Shown piece by piece: positions 1 to 11,046 of a stretch of 64,000 nt of DNA. The first letter of the stretch is position 1. The number at the start of each line of letters is the position of its first letter. The DNA is from Metabacillus sp. KUDC1714 (GTDB lineage: Bacteria; Bacillota; Bacilli; Bacillales; Bacillaceae): contig NZ_CP055263.1 in the NCBI RefSeq assembly GCF_014217835.1, positions 2,359,501-2,423,500 on the forward strand, given 5' to 3'. Below the pieces are notes generated by a model. It ran no database searches. It worked only from the letters and a program-made list of their open reading frames with translations, and was not told the DNA's origin. The translations under genes were made by a program, and so were the position numbers.

Positions 1-1
1 A

Positions 2-2008
<2,007 letters not shown>

Positions 2009-2082
2009 CAGCTTATTTATCAACCTTTTCACTTTTATCAATTATGATGGAAGTTACGGTAACTAGATATAAACTTCCGTTG

Positions 2083-2119
2083 TGTTCCCTTGGATTCTTA
2101 TTTTTAAACCAAGGGAACA
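2083..2119. repeat. Inverted repeat downstream of beta-galactosidase
   Basis: Arms TGTTCCCTTGG (2083-2093) and CCAAGGGAACA (2109-2119) are perfectly complementary around a 15-nt loop. No T-run follows, so it is not a classical intrinsic terminator. It may be an mRNA 3'-end stem or a protein-binding site. Confidence 0.5.
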
Positions 2120-2148
2120 TGCATCTATAACAATAATAAATATAGTCC

Positions 2149-2162
2149 TGAAACCCATTTCA
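2149..2162. promoter_or_regulatory. LacI-type operator O1 (TGAAACCCATTTCA)
   Basis: This 14-bp near-palindrome is the first of three almost identical sites before the importer operon. Its layout (TGAAA, centre, TTTCA) is that of LacI/GalR-family operators. No LacI-family gene is in the window, so the regulator is probably encoded upstream. Confidence 0.55.
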
Positions 2163-2249
2163 AATAAGCTAAGTGGAATACTAAAAAGGGTCTTAAAAGA
2201 AGTTATTTGAATAATTTTTAGAATAATATTAATTTTTAGAATAATTGTA

Positions 2250-2300
2250 TTTACTTTTAATGGGCGTCCGAATATAATGAAGTTAAGGTAACCGCTTTCA
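2250..2300 (+). promoter_or_regulatory. Putative sigma-A promoter followed by cre-like site
   Basis: A -35-like TTTACT (2250-2255) and a perfect TATAAT (2273-2278) are separated by 17 bp. Just downstream, GGTAACCGCTTTCA (2287-2300) matches the CcpA cre consensus at all defined positions but the first. This placement, at the start of the transcript, is typical for carbon catabolite repression of a sugar operon. Confidence 0.5.
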
Positions 2301-2374
2301 ATAAATAAATCCTAAGAAATTAAAAGAATTACTTAGGTGTTTTGAACAAAAACTGTACATTTGTTTCGAATAAA

Positions 2375-2388
2375 TGAAACCCGTTTCA
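2375..2388. promoter_or_regulatory. LacI-type operator O2 (TGAAACCCGTTTCA)
   Basis: This is the second copy and the most symmetric: TGAAAC and GTTTCA arms flank CC. Its centre is 83 bp from that of O3, close to eight helical turns, and a TATAAT lies between them. Confidence 0.6.
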
Positions 2389-2404
2389 TCTCTCTGCACA
2401 AAAC

Positions 2405-2433
2405 CATACATAATAAAATAAGACTAATATAAT
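2405..2433 (+). promoter_or_regulatory. Possible promoter between operators O2 and O3
   Basis: A perfect TATAAT (2428-2433) has a poor -35-like CATACA (2405-2410) 17 bp upstream. It lies between O2 and O3, as expected for a repressor-looped promoter. The call rests on the -10 and the operator geometry only. Confidence 0.35.
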
Positions 2434-2457
2434 GTGAAGGTATTGTTTAAATATTAT

Positions 2458-2471
2458 TGAAACCCATTTCA
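2458..2471. promoter_or_regulatory. LacI-type operator O3 (TGAAACCCATTTCA)
   Basis: This third copy is identical to O1 and lies about 195 bp upstream of the first permease gene. If transcription starts from the TATAAT at 2428, it would lie in the early transcribed region. Confidence 0.55.
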
Positions 2472-2518
2472 TTTTCCTTCTACTTTATATTAGTTTATAA
2501 CATATATCATCTTCATAT

Positions 2519-2552
2519 AAAAAGCCTTTCATAAAAATAGAAAGCTTTTTTT
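2519..2552 (+). terminator. Terminator-like hairpin in the leader of the importer operon
   Basis: AAAAAGCCTTTC pairs with GAAAGCTTTTTTT, with one bulged C, around a 9-nt AT loop, and the 3' arm ends in a T-run. It lies between the promoter candidates and the first permease. It is either a leader terminator or marks that the true promoter is downstream. The rest of the gap up to 2665 holds nothing further I recognise. Confidence 0.4.
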
Positions 2553-2665
2553 AGGTAGATAGTATGGTAATAGATAACTAATTTACGAGATCACCTAGTC
2601 GCTACATTTTGTAAAGTTGGTTGCTGTTTTCTTAGTCAAGATCATGTTGTTTAGGGGGGAATTAT

Positions 2666-3634
2666 ATGAAAACCGTTACAGTGCAATCACAGACACCTAT
2701 TATTGAAAAACAAGCTAAATTGTCTGTATTTAAAAGAATGTGGAAGAATCGAACCCTTCTTCTTATGTGTATGCCTGCAATTATTTTCTTTGCAATATTT
2801 GCTTATCTACCAATGCCGGGACTATATCTTGCATTTGTAAACTATGATTATTCACTTGGAATTTTTGATAGCGCTTTCGTAGGGCTTGATAATTTTCGGT
2901 TTTTGGTGATGACAGGTGATTTATGGAAGCTAACATTTAATACGATTGCTTATAATCTTGCTTTCATCGTTCTAGGAAATTTCCTGCAAATTGCTGTAGC
3001 CATCATGCTGAACGAACTGACAAGTAAATGGTTCAAAAAGGTATCACAAACAATTATGTTTCTTCCACATTTTATTTCTGCAGTTCTTATTGGACTATTA
3101 GCCTATAACATACTTAGTTACGATTATGGTGTACTTAATTCATTTTTAAAAATGATTGGCATGGATCCGGTACAGACCTATTCTAATCCGGCGATTTGGC
3201 CTTATATTATTGTCATTACTTTCCTATGGCAATCAACAGGTTATGGATCGATCGTCTATTTTGCAGCGATCATGGGTCTTGATAAATCCATTTTGGAAGC
3301 AGCGGAAATCGATGGGGCCAATGCTTTCCAGCGTATTAGACATATCATCATTCCTTGGCTTAAGCCAACCTTTATCATTTTACTACTGTTCTCTTTAGGT
3401 GGAGTATTAAAAGGAAATTTTGGTTTGTTTTATAACCTAGTGGGTGCTAATAATACAATGCTCTATCCAACCACAGATATTATTGAAACCTACGTGTTCC
3501 GAACATTAATGACGAATTTTAACTTTTCATTAGGTAGTGCGGTAAGTTTATACCAATCTGTTTTTGGATTCCTTATTGTCATTATCGCTAACTGGATTGT
3601 TAAAAAGGTTTCACCAGAAAATTCATTGTTTTAA
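2666..3634 (+). CDS. ABC sugar transporter permease, LplB/YtcP type
   Basis: This is the first permease subunit of a CUT1-type ABC importer for complex oligosaccharides. The 322-aa protein has a short cytosolic N-terminus and about six membrane segments. The binding-protein-dependent permease EAA loop is seen near residue 210 as EAAEIDGANAFQRIRHIIIP. The strong Shine-Dalgarno sequence TTAGGGGGGA precedes the ATG. The next permease starts 15 bp after the stop, and a lipoprotein gene follows. No ATPase gene is present, as is usual for Lpl-type systems that share MsmX-type ATPases. The substrate is inferred only from the neighbouring GH2 and GH43 genes. Confidence 0.9.
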   Translation: MKTVTVQSQTPIIEKQAKLSVFKRMWKNRTLLLMCMPAIIFFAIFAYLPMPGLYLAFVNYDYSLGIFDSAFVGLDNFRFLVMTGDLWKLTFNTIAYNLAFIVLGNFLQIAVAIMLNELTSKWFKKVSQTIMFLPHFISAVLIGLLAYNILSYDYGVLNSFLKMIGMDPVQTYSNPAIWPYIIVITFLWQSTGYGSIVYFAAIMGLDKSILEAAEIDGANAFQRIRHIIIPWLKPTFIILLLFSLGGVLKGNFGLFYNLVGANNTMLYPTTDIIETYVFRTLMTNFNFSLGSAVSLYQSVFGFLIVIIANWIVKKVSPENSLF

Positions 3635-3649
3635 AGGAGGGACGTATTT

Positions 3650-4552
3650 ATGGAAAATACAGCCAGACGGAATATAGATTTTTCTACTATTATTGTTCGT
3701 ATTATTGGATATGGTTTTATTGGTCTTTTTGCTCTATGTTGTTTATTGCCCTTTGTCCTAATTGTGTCGTCTTCCTTATCATCTGAGAAGGCGATTATGG
3801 AAAGCGGATTTGCTTTATGGCCGAAGGAGTTCTCTACATTTGCTTATGAAATTGTTTTTAGGAATCCAAAACTTGTTATTGGATCATATATGGTAACAAT
3901 GGGGATTACGATTGTTGGGACTGCGCTAGGTTTATTTATTGTAGCGATGACAGGTTATGCCTTACAACGTTCTGACTTCTTGTATCGTAATAAAATATCA
4001 TTTTATATCTACTTTACAACACTTTTTTCAGGTGGACTTGTCCCGTTTTATCTTTTAGTCACGCAGTATCTCGATCTTAAAGATAATTACCTAGCCGTAC
4101 TGCTACCAGGTTTGTTGAGTCCTTTTCTAATCATTATGATGAAGGCATTTACAAAGTCAATTCCATATGAGATTACTGAATCGGCGAAGATGGATGGTGC
4201 GGGAGATTTCACGATCTTTTTAAGATTAATTCTACCAATGTCTACTCCAGCCTTGGCGACAATAGGACTATTCATTGCCTTAGGGTATTGGAATGAATGG
4301 TATAATTCAATGCTTTTCCTTTCACCTAATATGGACTATAGACCGTTGCAGTTGTTTCTTTATAACGTTATCACAAGTGCTGATTTCATAAGAAACTCGG
4401 CTGCGGCTTCCAATGTAGCACCACAAGAAATACCATTGGAAACCATGAAAATGGCAACAGCCGTTGTGGCTACTGGTCCGGTTATTCTATTTTATCCATT
4501 TATACAAAAGTACTTTATTCAAGGGATTACAATTGGAGCAGTTAAGGGCTAA
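3650..4552 (+). CDS. ABC sugar transporter permease, LplC/YtcP type
   Basis: This is the second permease subunit (300 aa) of the same CUT1-type importer, with about six membrane segments. Its EAA loop appears as ESAKMDGAGDFTIFLRLILP near residue 185. The Shine-Dalgarno sequence AAAGGAGGG lies just after the preceding stop, which indicates translational coupling. It would form a heterodimeric channel with the upstream permease and receive substrate from the downstream lipoprotein. LplC-type permeases usually serve oligosaccharides from plant or glycan polymers; the specific sugar is not visible here. Confidence 0.9.
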   Translation: MENTARRNIDFSTIIVRIIGYGFIGLFALCCLLPFVLIVSSSLSSEKAIMESGFALWPKEFSTFAYEIVFRNPKLVIGSYMVTMGITIVGTALGLFIVAMTGYALQRSDFLYRNKISFYIYFTTLFSGGLVPFYLLVTQYLDLKDNYLAVLLPGLLSPFLIIMMKAFTKSIPYEITESAKMDGAGDFTIFLRLILPMSTPALATIGLFIALGYWNEWYNSMLFLSPNMDYRPLQLFLYNVITSADFIRNSAAASNVAPQEIPLETMKMATAVVATGPVILFYPFIQKYFIQGITIGAVKG

Positions 4553-4625
4553 TGGAATATGAGTGAGGAATCTTCCTTGTTTCATAGATGTAAGGAATGA
4601 AAACAGATAAAGGGGAGGAAGTAAA

Positions 4626-6212
4626 ATGTTGAAGATGAGAAAGTTTTTGGTACTATTCTTAGTTATGTTGTTGTCATTTACTCTTGTGGCCTGCAATGGA
4701 TCCAGCAAAACAAGTTCCGAAAACTCTAAATCAGATCCAAGTACAAAGGTAAACGAAAATGGGGAAATTGATACTTCTGAATTTGTCACAATTACCATGA
4801 TGGCGTTGGGAGATAAACCGACCAATGGACAATTAGAAAAAGTAATGGAACAAGTAAATGCAAAATTAAAAGAAAAAACAAACGCTCATCTTGAAATAAA
4901 ATGGATTGAATGGGCGGATTATATGACAAAGTATAATTTAACACTAGCTTCTGGTGAACCTGTTGATTTAATTATCACAGCAACTGACTGGCTAGACGCT
5001 TGGGGAAATGCACAAAAAGGCGCATTCATGGATATCACTGAACTTCTACCAACATATGCACCACAGACATGGGGAGAAGTTTCCGAAGAAAATTGGGAGC
5101 AAACAAAATACGAGGACAAAATTGTCATGATTCCTGAGGACTCTTATACTCAATGGGTTAACCACGGCTTTTTCTATCGCACAGATTGGGCAAAAGAGTT
5201 TGGAATCACTGAACCTATTAAGGATTTTGAAACATTAGGTGAATACTTCCAAGGTATCGTCGATAATAAGCCGGGTGTGATTCCTTGGGATACACCAGGA
5301 ACAAACGTTACAACAGCGTGGGGGTATACAACTTCTTATTCAGATGCGATTGAACTTCCAATCGCTACAGGAGTATTTCCAATTTACTGGGCTCAATCTT
5401 ATGATGAAGCGTATAACGTTATGAGTCCTGTGTTCGAGGATACTTTTGTAGATTATGCAAAGCTTATGAAGGATTGGGCAGATAAAGGCTACTGGCGTGC
5501 TGACGTATTAAACTATAAAGGAGACACTCGAGCTTTATTCCAGGCAGGAAAGACAGGTGCTGACCAGCATCATACGGAAACATTCTCAGGCTTACGTACA
5601 CAAATGGACTTGAAGCAACCAGGCTCAGAAATCGATATGTTTGCTTGGTCTGATACACGTGACAACTTAATTTCTATGTCAGTTACTCACGGTGCTACTG
5701 CTGTTGGAGCTCATAGTGAAAACCCAGAGCGTGCCTTAATGGTATACGATCTACTTCGTAACGATGAGGAAATTTACAAATTATTTAACTACGGTATTGA
5801 AGGAGTCCAATACGAGATTGCAGACGGTAAACGTGTTCGTCCTGAAGGGTATGATGAGACAAAAGATTCATTCGCTAGTAACTTCTGGGGTGGTCGTGTA
5901 GACAAGTTCGAAATCCCAAGCTCTGACAAATGGGAAGGGGTTTCTGAGATGTACGCGGAGTACGATAAAATTAAGAAGCCGTATCCATATGGCAGATTTG
6001 TTTTTGATAGTACTCCTGTAGAAGCTGAACTTGCTGCTCTATCACAAGTGACTGCACAAATGGTACCAGCGATTGCATTCGGTAAAGCAGGCGATCCAGA
6101 AAAGGCTGTTAAAGATTTACGTAATAGATTAGAAGCAGCAGGTTATGAGAAGGTTTTAAAAGAAATCCAAAAGCAAATGGATGAATATAAAAAGCTTGTA
6201 GAAGGAAATTAA
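4626..6212 (+). CDS. ABC sugar transporter substrate-binding lipoprotein, LplA type
   Basis: This is the extracellular solute-binding protein (528 aa) of the importer. A signal peptide with a hydrophobic core ends in the lipobox LVAC, with the acylated cysteine at residue 23, followed by a Ser/Lys-rich linker. At over 500 aa it is long, as is usual for the LplA/YtcQ branch that binds larger oligosaccharides. Many tryptophans and tyrosines are scattered through the mature protein, as expected for sugar stacking. The Shine-Dalgarno sequence AGGGGAGGA precedes the ATG. It closes the three-gene importer operon before a repeat element and a terminator. Confidence 0.9.
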   Translation: MLKMRKFLVLFLVMLLSFTLVACNGSSKTSSENSKSDPSTKVNENGEIDTSEFVTITMMALGDKPTNGQLEKVMEQVNAKLKEKTNAHLEIKWIEWADYMTKYNLTLASGEPVDLIITATDWLDAWGNAQKGAFMDITELLPTYAPQTWGEVSEENWEQTKYEDKIVMIPEDSYTQWVNHGFFYRTDWAKEFGITEPIKDFETLGEYFQGIVDNKPGVIPWDTPGTNVTTAWGYTTSYSDAIELPIATGVFPIYWAQSYDEAYNVMSPVFEDTFVDYAKLMKDWADKGYWRADVLNYKGDTRALFQAGKTGADQHHTETFSGLRTQMDLKQPGSEIDMFAWSDTRDNLISMSVTHGATAVGAHSENPERALMVYDLLRNDEEIYKLFNYGIEGVQYEIADGKRVRPEGYDETKDSFASNFWGGRVDKFEIPSSDKWEGVSEMYAEYDKIKKPYPYGRFVFDSTPVEAELAALSQVTAQMVPAIAFGKAGDPEKAVKDLRNRLEAAGYEKVLKEIQKQMDEYKKLVEGN

Positions 6213-6235
6213 TCAGAGATTACATGTAAGTTAGA

Positions 6236-6358
6236 AAAGCTCAGGGCGCCTTGATCAGCCCCGACAAGCATAAGACGCAAATGAATAGAAGACGTTCTTT
6301 GTCTTCGATTCATTTGTGGCTTATGATCTCGAGGGGCTAGGCGCTGGAGCTAGACACC
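6236..6358 (-). repeat. Dispersed hairpin repeat R1, copy 1 (inverted orientation)
   Basis: This copy is itself a long imperfect inverted repeat: AGCTCAGGGCGCC at its left pairs with the GGCGCTGGAGCT end. Read on the minus strand it matches copies at 10090-10243 and 63178-63332, sharing the blocks AGCTCCAGCGCCTAGCCC, CAAAGAACG and TCGGGGCTGATCAAGGCGC. It lies between the importer operon and its terminator. Confidence 0.75.
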
Positions 6359-6397
6359 AAAACTAAGTACAAAAACTTTTACTATCTTACCTTGTGA

Positions 6398-6431
6398 AAA
6401 GAGGGCTATCAACATAATGATAGCCCTTTAC
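6398..6431 (+). terminator. Intrinsic terminator
   Basis: AGAGGGCTATCA pairs with TGATAGCCCTTT around a short AT-rich loop. The T-run is short. It would end the importer transcript about 40 bp before the next gene. Confidence 0.6.
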
Positions 6432-6473
6432 CTATCATTCTTCTAATTCGTACTATTAATAAATAAGGGGTGT

Positions 6474-8852
6474 ATGCTGGATATGGTAAATGTCATAACT
6501 CAAGAATGGAATTTGTCTGTTAAAAGTAGAAAGTTTAACTTTGATTGGAAATTCTTAAAGGATGATAATCCTGATGCATTTAAAATTCAGTTTGATGATT
6601 CAGGTTGGCGTTCATTAGACTTGCCACATGATTGGAGTATTGAGGGTCCTTTTAAGCAGGAATATGCAAGTTCAACAGGGTATTTGCCAGGAGGAATTGG
6701 TTGGTATCGGAAGAAATTTATTATACCTGATAGCATTAAGGGAAAGAAAATAGTTATTCAATTCGACGGAATTTATAAAAATAGTGAAGTATGGATTAAT
6801 GAACACTATCTTGGTAAAAGACCCTATGGATACAGCTCATTTCATTATGACTTAACCCCATTTTTAAATTTCGAAACACAAGAAAATGTGATTGCTGTGA
6901 AGGTAGATCACTCAGATTTTGCTGATTCTCGTTGGTATCCAGGATCGGGTATTTATCGAAATGTATTTATTAATTTGACTGATCACGTCTATATCAAGCC
7001 GTATGGCATATTTGTCACAACTCCGAATATTTCAACATCAGAAGCAGAAATCCAAATTCAAACAACTGTGAAAAATGAATATAATAACGAAGCTAATTTC
7101 AAAATTGAACATCAAATAAAAGATGCTACTGGTAAAGAATTAATCACTTGTTCATCTGTGGAGTCAATTACAGCAAATGGTGAACAAGACTTTTCTCATT
7201 CTATTTTCCTTGAACAGCCTAATCTCTGGTCACCGGAAAATCCGTATCTATATCGTGTTGAAACGAAGGTGATAAAAGATGGTGAAGTAATAGATTTAGA
7301 GATTACTCCACTTGGTATTCGATCTTTTCATTTTGATGTAGACTCGGGATTTTATCTTAATGGGAAGAATATCAAAATGAAAGGTGTATGTATCCATCAT
7401 GATGCAGGTTGTCTCGGAGCGGCTGTTCCTGAGAAGGTCTGGCATAGACGTTTGCAACTATTAAAAGAAGCTGGTGTAAATGCGATAAGAATGAGCCATA
7501 ATCCACCTGCACCAGAGCTACTAGATATGTGTGACTCTTATGGGTTTTTAGTCCAAGATGAAGCATTTGATGAGTGGGAACATCCTAAAAATAAGTGGGT
7601 AGAGGGGTGGAATAAAGGAGAACCATCACTAGACGGATATGCTTCCGATTTTACTGAATGGGCTGAGATCGATTTAAGGGATATGGTTTTAAGAGACAGG
7701 AACCATCCGTCAATCGTTTTCTGGAGTATTGGCAATGAAATTGATTATCCAAATGACCCTTATTCACATCCAGTCCTCGAAGATCGTTACAAAGCTGACA
7801 AATCTGAAGCAAAGGGAATGGGTGATATTGCTAAAAGGTTGGTGAGTGTTGTTAAGAAATATGATCCATCGCGACCTGTTACAGCAGCTCTAGCTAGTGT
7901 CATTATGTCAAATGAAACGGAATTTCCAGATGCACTTGATGTGGTTGGATATAACTATCAAGAATTTCTTTATCCTGAAGACCATAAAAAGTACCCAAAT
8001 AGAGTGATTTACGGAAGTGAAAACGGAAGGCATCACGATGCATGGTTGGCTGTCGAACAGAATGACTTCATATCAGGACAATTTATTTGGACTGGGATTG
8101 ACTATTTGGGAGAAGCCCGTGGATGGCCTGTTCGTCATGCAACACCTGGAATGCTTGATCTTGCTGGTTTCAAAAAACCTTTATACTTCTTTAAACAAAG
8201 TCAATGGTCAGAAAAAGATATGGTCCATTTAGGCTTGACTTCTATTAAGAAAAAAAATCCTGAACAAATTTACTGGGACCACGAAGTCGACTGCGAGTGG
8301 AGAGGAAATGAAGGAGAAATCGTAAGGGTGGCTTGTTGTACAAATTGCCCTGAAGTGGACTTACTGTTAAATGGTGAATCAGTTGGTGTCAAAAAATATG
8401 AAGACTTCCCAAGTGGAACGATCTATTGGGACATTCCATACTCTGAGGGTACGTTAAAGGCAGTAGGAAAAAGAAACGGAAACATTTGTTGCACACATGA
8501 ATTAAAGACAGCTGGTGAGCCTACTAAATTACAATTACACTCGGATACAATAACGCTTAAAGCTGACAAACAGGATGTAGCACATGTAGAAGTAAATATC
8601 CTTGATCAAGATAATAATCTTGTCTATGATGCAGATAACCAAATTGATTGTGTTATTGAGGGGCCAGGTGAAATTATAGGAATTGAATGCAGTAACCCTG
8701 CTAGCCATCAGAATTATAAAGCAACCTACAGAAAGGCCTACCACGGGAAATTATTAATTTATGTGAGGACTACAGATCAGCCTGGGACCATTACATTAAA
8801 GACATCTTCTGTTGGGTTGGAAAGTTCATTTATAGTAATAAAGGTTAAATAA
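6474..8852 (+). CDS. GH2 family beta-glycosidase (beta-galactosidase/glucuronidase type)
   Basis: This 792-aa GH2 glycosidase lacks a signal peptide, so it should act on imported sugar. The N-terminal sugar-binding sandwich contains DLPHDWSIEGPF and GWYRKKF. The TIM barrel carries the acid/base glutamate 422 in WSIGNE and a candidate nucleophile glutamate 516 in YGSENGR. The C-terminal third resembles DUF4982-type tails of the SENGR subfamily of beta-galactosidases. AAGGGG lies only 3 nt before the ATG used here; the in-frame ATG at 6483 has a spacer of about 12 nt and is an alternative start. It belongs to the same locus as the other GH2 and the GH43 genes. Confidence 0.88.
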   Translation: MLDMVNVITQEWNLSVKSRKFNFDWKFLKDDNPDAFKIQFDDSGWRSLDLPHDWSIEGPFKQEYASSTGYLPGGIGWYRKKFIIPDSIKGKKIVIQFDGIYKNSEVWINEHYLGKRPYGYSSFHYDLTPFLNFETQENVIAVKVDHSDFADSRWYPGSGIYRNVFINLTDHVYIKPYGIFVTTPNISTSEAEIQIQTTVKNEYNNEANFKIEHQIKDATGKELITCSSVESITANGEQDFSHSIFLEQPNLWSPENPYLYRVETKVIKDGEVIDLEITPLGIRSFHFDVDSGFYLNGKNIKMKGVCIHHDAGCLGAAVPEKVWHRRLQLLKEAGVNAIRMSHNPPAPELLDMCDSYGFLVQDEAFDEWEHPKNKWVEGWNKGEPSLDGYASDFTEWAEIDLRDMVLRDRNHPSIVFWSIGNEIDYPNDPYSHPVLEDRYKADKSEAKGMGDIAKRLVSVVKKYDPSRPVTAALASVIMSNETEFPDALDVVGYNYQEFLYPEDHKKYPNRVIYGSENGRHHDAWLAVEQNDFISGQFIWTGIDYLGEARGWPVRHATPGMLDLAGFKKPLYFFKQSQWSEKDMVHLGLTSIKKKNPEQIYWDHEVDCEWRGNEGEIVRVACCTNCPEVDLLLNGESVGVKKYEDFPSGTIYWDIPYSEGTLKAVGKRNGNICCTHELKTAGEPTKLQLHSDTITLKADKQDVAHVEVNILDQDNNLVYDADNQIDCVIEGPGEIIGIECSNPASHQNYKATYRKAYHGKLLIYVRTTDQPGTITLKTSSVGLESSFIVIKVK

Positions 8853-8873
8853 AGCCAAAACAGAACCATAAAG

Positions 8874-8916
8874 CCCTCGGGTACCAATCTAACCAAATTG
8901 GTACCCGGAGTTTTTT
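8874..8916 (+). terminator. Strong intrinsic terminator
   Basis: CTCGGGTACCAAT pairs with ATTGGTACCCGGAG around CTAACCAA and is followed by TTTTTT. It separates the GH2 gene from the GH43 gene. Confidence 0.85.
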
Positions 8917-8980
8917 ATAAGTAACATGCATCCAAACATTCGCAAAGTTTTATTTTAAAAAATTGTAAGGAGATGCTTAA

Positions 8981-9973
8981 ATGCCATATAACAATGCGTC
9001 TGATACATCTAATCCTACGGATAGGCACACCCTAAGAGATATTCCCGCTCATGACCCGTTTGTCTTGTCACATAAAGAAACAAATACCTACTATTTATAT
9101 ACAACTGGAATTCCAGAATTAACAGATCTAGAGAGAAATGGAGTACTAGTTTATAAAAGTAAAGATTTACTAGATTGGGAAGGACCTTATGTTGTTTTTG
9201 AGATTCCTGATGGAACGTGGGCACATCCACAGCATGGCACATGGGCACCAGAGGTTCACCAATACGATGGGAAATATTATTTGTTCGTTACCCTTCATAA
9301 CAGAGATACGATACTGGCAGAACCACCAGAGGTTTGGAAAACTAATCATCTTCGTGGTACAAGCATTGCAGTATCTGATTCGCCAGAGGGGCCGTTTGAA
9401 CTGCTAAAAACGGATGGGCCAGTACCACCGAGAAACTTCATGACATTAGACGGAACCTTATATGTGGATGAGGGTGGAAAGCCATGGATGGTCTATTGTC
9501 ATGAATGGATTCAAGTATTAGATGGTACTTTTGAGGCTATTCCACTTAAATCTGATTTGTCTGCAGCAGATGGTGAACCACAACATCTTTTTAAAGCTTC
9601 GGATGCTCCATGGATCAATACTGAACGAAAGCCAAATGTGAAGCATTCAGCTTACGTATCTGATGGGTGTCAATTGTATAAAACAAAAGGTGGTCACCTT
9701 GTTATGCTCTGGTCAAGCTATAACAATGAAGGATATGTCCAAACGATTGCTAGATCAAGGTCTGGTAAGCTAGCGGGACCTTGGGAACAACTGGATCCGT
9801 TAGTTGAAGGTGATAGTGGACACGGCATGCTGTTCAAAACATTTGAAGGTACTTGGATGCTTATTCTTCATCATCCATTCAGTACACCTGAATCTCGAGC
9901 GAAGATTTATGAAGTAGAGGAAACTGAGGATAGCTTTAAGGTTATTAAACCTAGAGTTGATCTACATGATTAA
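8981..9973 (+). CDS. GH43-like five-bladed beta-propeller glycosidase
   Basis: This 330-aa protein fits the GH43 family (arabinosidases, xylosidases and related exo-enzymes), and is a cytosolic type with no signal peptide. The first blade has HDPFVLSHKETNTYYLYTT, which fits the catalytic-base aspartate region. The next block, WAPEVHQYDGKYYLFVT, is a family hallmark, and LDGTLYVDEGGKPWMVY is a later blade. A Shine-Dalgarno sequence AAGGAG precedes the ATG. It has its own terminators on both sides. Its presence beside two GH2 enzymes suggests an arabinose- and galactose-containing glycan. The precise activity cannot be called from sequence alone. Confidence 0.85.
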   Translation: MPYNNASDTSNPTDRHTLRDIPAHDPFVLSHKETNTYYLYTTGIPELTDLERNGVLVYKSKDLLDWEGPYVVFEIPDGTWAHPQHGTWAPEVHQYDGKYYLFVTLHNRDTILAEPPEVWKTNHLRGTSIAVSDSPEGPFELLKTDGPVPPRNFMTLDGTLYVDEGGKPWMVYCHEWIQVLDGTFEAIPLKSDLSAADGEPQHLFKASDAPWINTERKPNVKHSAYVSDGCQLYKTKGGHLVMLWSSYNNEGYVQTIARSRSGKLAGPWEQLDPLVEGDSGHGMLFKTFEGTWMLILHHPFSTPESRAKIYEVEETEDSFKVIKPRVDLHD

Positions 9974-10036
9974 ATAAATATTAGGATTGAGGTACAAATG
10001 GACAGATAGCTTGTCCTGTCTTTTAAGCAGACATGG

Positions 10037-10075
10037 GCAGTGTTTTTGAGAAATCAAAAACACTGCTTTTTCTTT
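10037..10075 (+). terminator. Strong intrinsic terminator
   Basis: GCAGTGTTTTTG pairs with CAAAAACACTGC around AGAAAT, followed by TTTTTC. It ends the GH43 gene. Confidence 0.85.
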
Positions 10076-10089
10076 GTTTCAGGAAATTA

Positions 10090-10243
10090 TAAAATTCTTG
10101 AACTGTGGATAAGCGCACGACATCCAGCTCCAGCGCCTAGCCCTTCTAGGATCTTACTAATTTAGAATTGAGGTCAAAGAACGCCTTCTGTTCTAAATCA
10201 TCTTATTTGCCTGAGGCTGAACAAGGCGCTTGCGCTTTTGTTC
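10090..10243 (+). repeat. Dispersed hairpin repeat R1, copy 2
   Basis: This copy is about 150 bp and nearly identical to 63178-63332. Both start with AATTCTTG, then CTGTGGATAAGCGCAC, CATCCAGCTCCAGCGCC, the central ACGCCTTCT block, and end in AAGGCGCTTGCGCTTTTGTT. The ends can pair as an imperfect hairpin. The following stretch to 10486 holds nothing I recognise beyond the next gene's leader. Confidence 0.8.
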
Positions 10244-10486
10244 TTTTCATATAAGTGTTACAAATATTAATTCAGGTAAAACTATAAAACATGTCTTTAA
10301 AGTGTTAAACTTTTAATTTGATAAGCATTCGCTTAAAAGTAGTAGTTTTTTGTATTGTTAACGTCGTTGGAGATACAATATTAAGGCATATTTTCAATTA
10401 CAAAATTATTTAACATGATAACTGTTGGGTTTTAGAGTATTTTGGAGAATATGCTTTGACTGCTGTGTAAATTGGAGGGTTTAAAG

Positions 10487-11020
10487 ATGGATATGAATAA
10501 TAATGATATCTTAATTCGATTAAGATATGCTCTAGATATAAAAAATACAGATATGGTAGAGATATTTAAACTTGGTGGAATTGAATTAACAAAAGAAGAA
10601 ATGCTTAAGATGCTCGTAAAAACAAAAGACAGTTACCATGATGAAGTTGACTATGATCGTGATATAGACGAAGACGAAGAGAATATAAAATGCGATAATT
10701 ATATGTTAGAGTCATTTTTAAATGGCCTTATAATATTTAAAAGAGGGAAACAAGAATCCAAACCAGGGCAACCTGAAAGACCTGCAATGTCGATAAAGAA
10801 TAATGCAAGTGTCAATAATGTATTGCTAAAGAAATTGAAAATAGCACTAGCATTAACAAGTGAGGATATGCTTGATCTATTAGAAGAAGCAGGAGTCTTT
10901 ATAACAAAAGGTGAATTGAGCGCTTTATTAAGAAAAGAAGGACATAAGAATTATAAAGTGTGCGGAGATAGATATGCTAGGAATTTCTTAAAAGGATTGG
11001 CTATAAAATATAGGGGATAA
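10487..11020 (+). CDS. DUF1456 (YehS) family protein
   Basis: This 177-aa protein has two copies of a helical module of the DUF1456/YehS type: N-terminal NNDILIRLRYALDIKNTDMVEIFKLGG and C-terminal NNVLLKKLKIALALTSEDMLDLLEEAG are clear tandem paralogous repeats. A highly acidic linker (DRDIDEDEE) separates them. The function is not known; the repeat may bind nucleic acid or protein. An upstream in-frame TTG at 10472 lies inside the ribosome binding site TGGAGGG, so the ATG at 10487 with an 8-nt spacer is the start. It precedes the YgjP gene by about 25 bp and may be co-transcribed with it. Confidence 0.8.
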   Translation: MDMNNNDILIRLRYALDIKNTDMVEIFKLGGIELTKEEMLKMLVKTKDSYHDEVDYDRDIDEDEENIKCDNYMLESFLNGLIIFKRGKQESKPGQPERPAMSIKNNASVNNVLLKKLKIALALTSEDMLDLLEEAGVFITKGELSALLRKEGHKNYKVCGDRYARNFLKGLAIKYRG

Positions 11021-11046
11021 ATCATTAGGATACTCTAGGTGATTAC

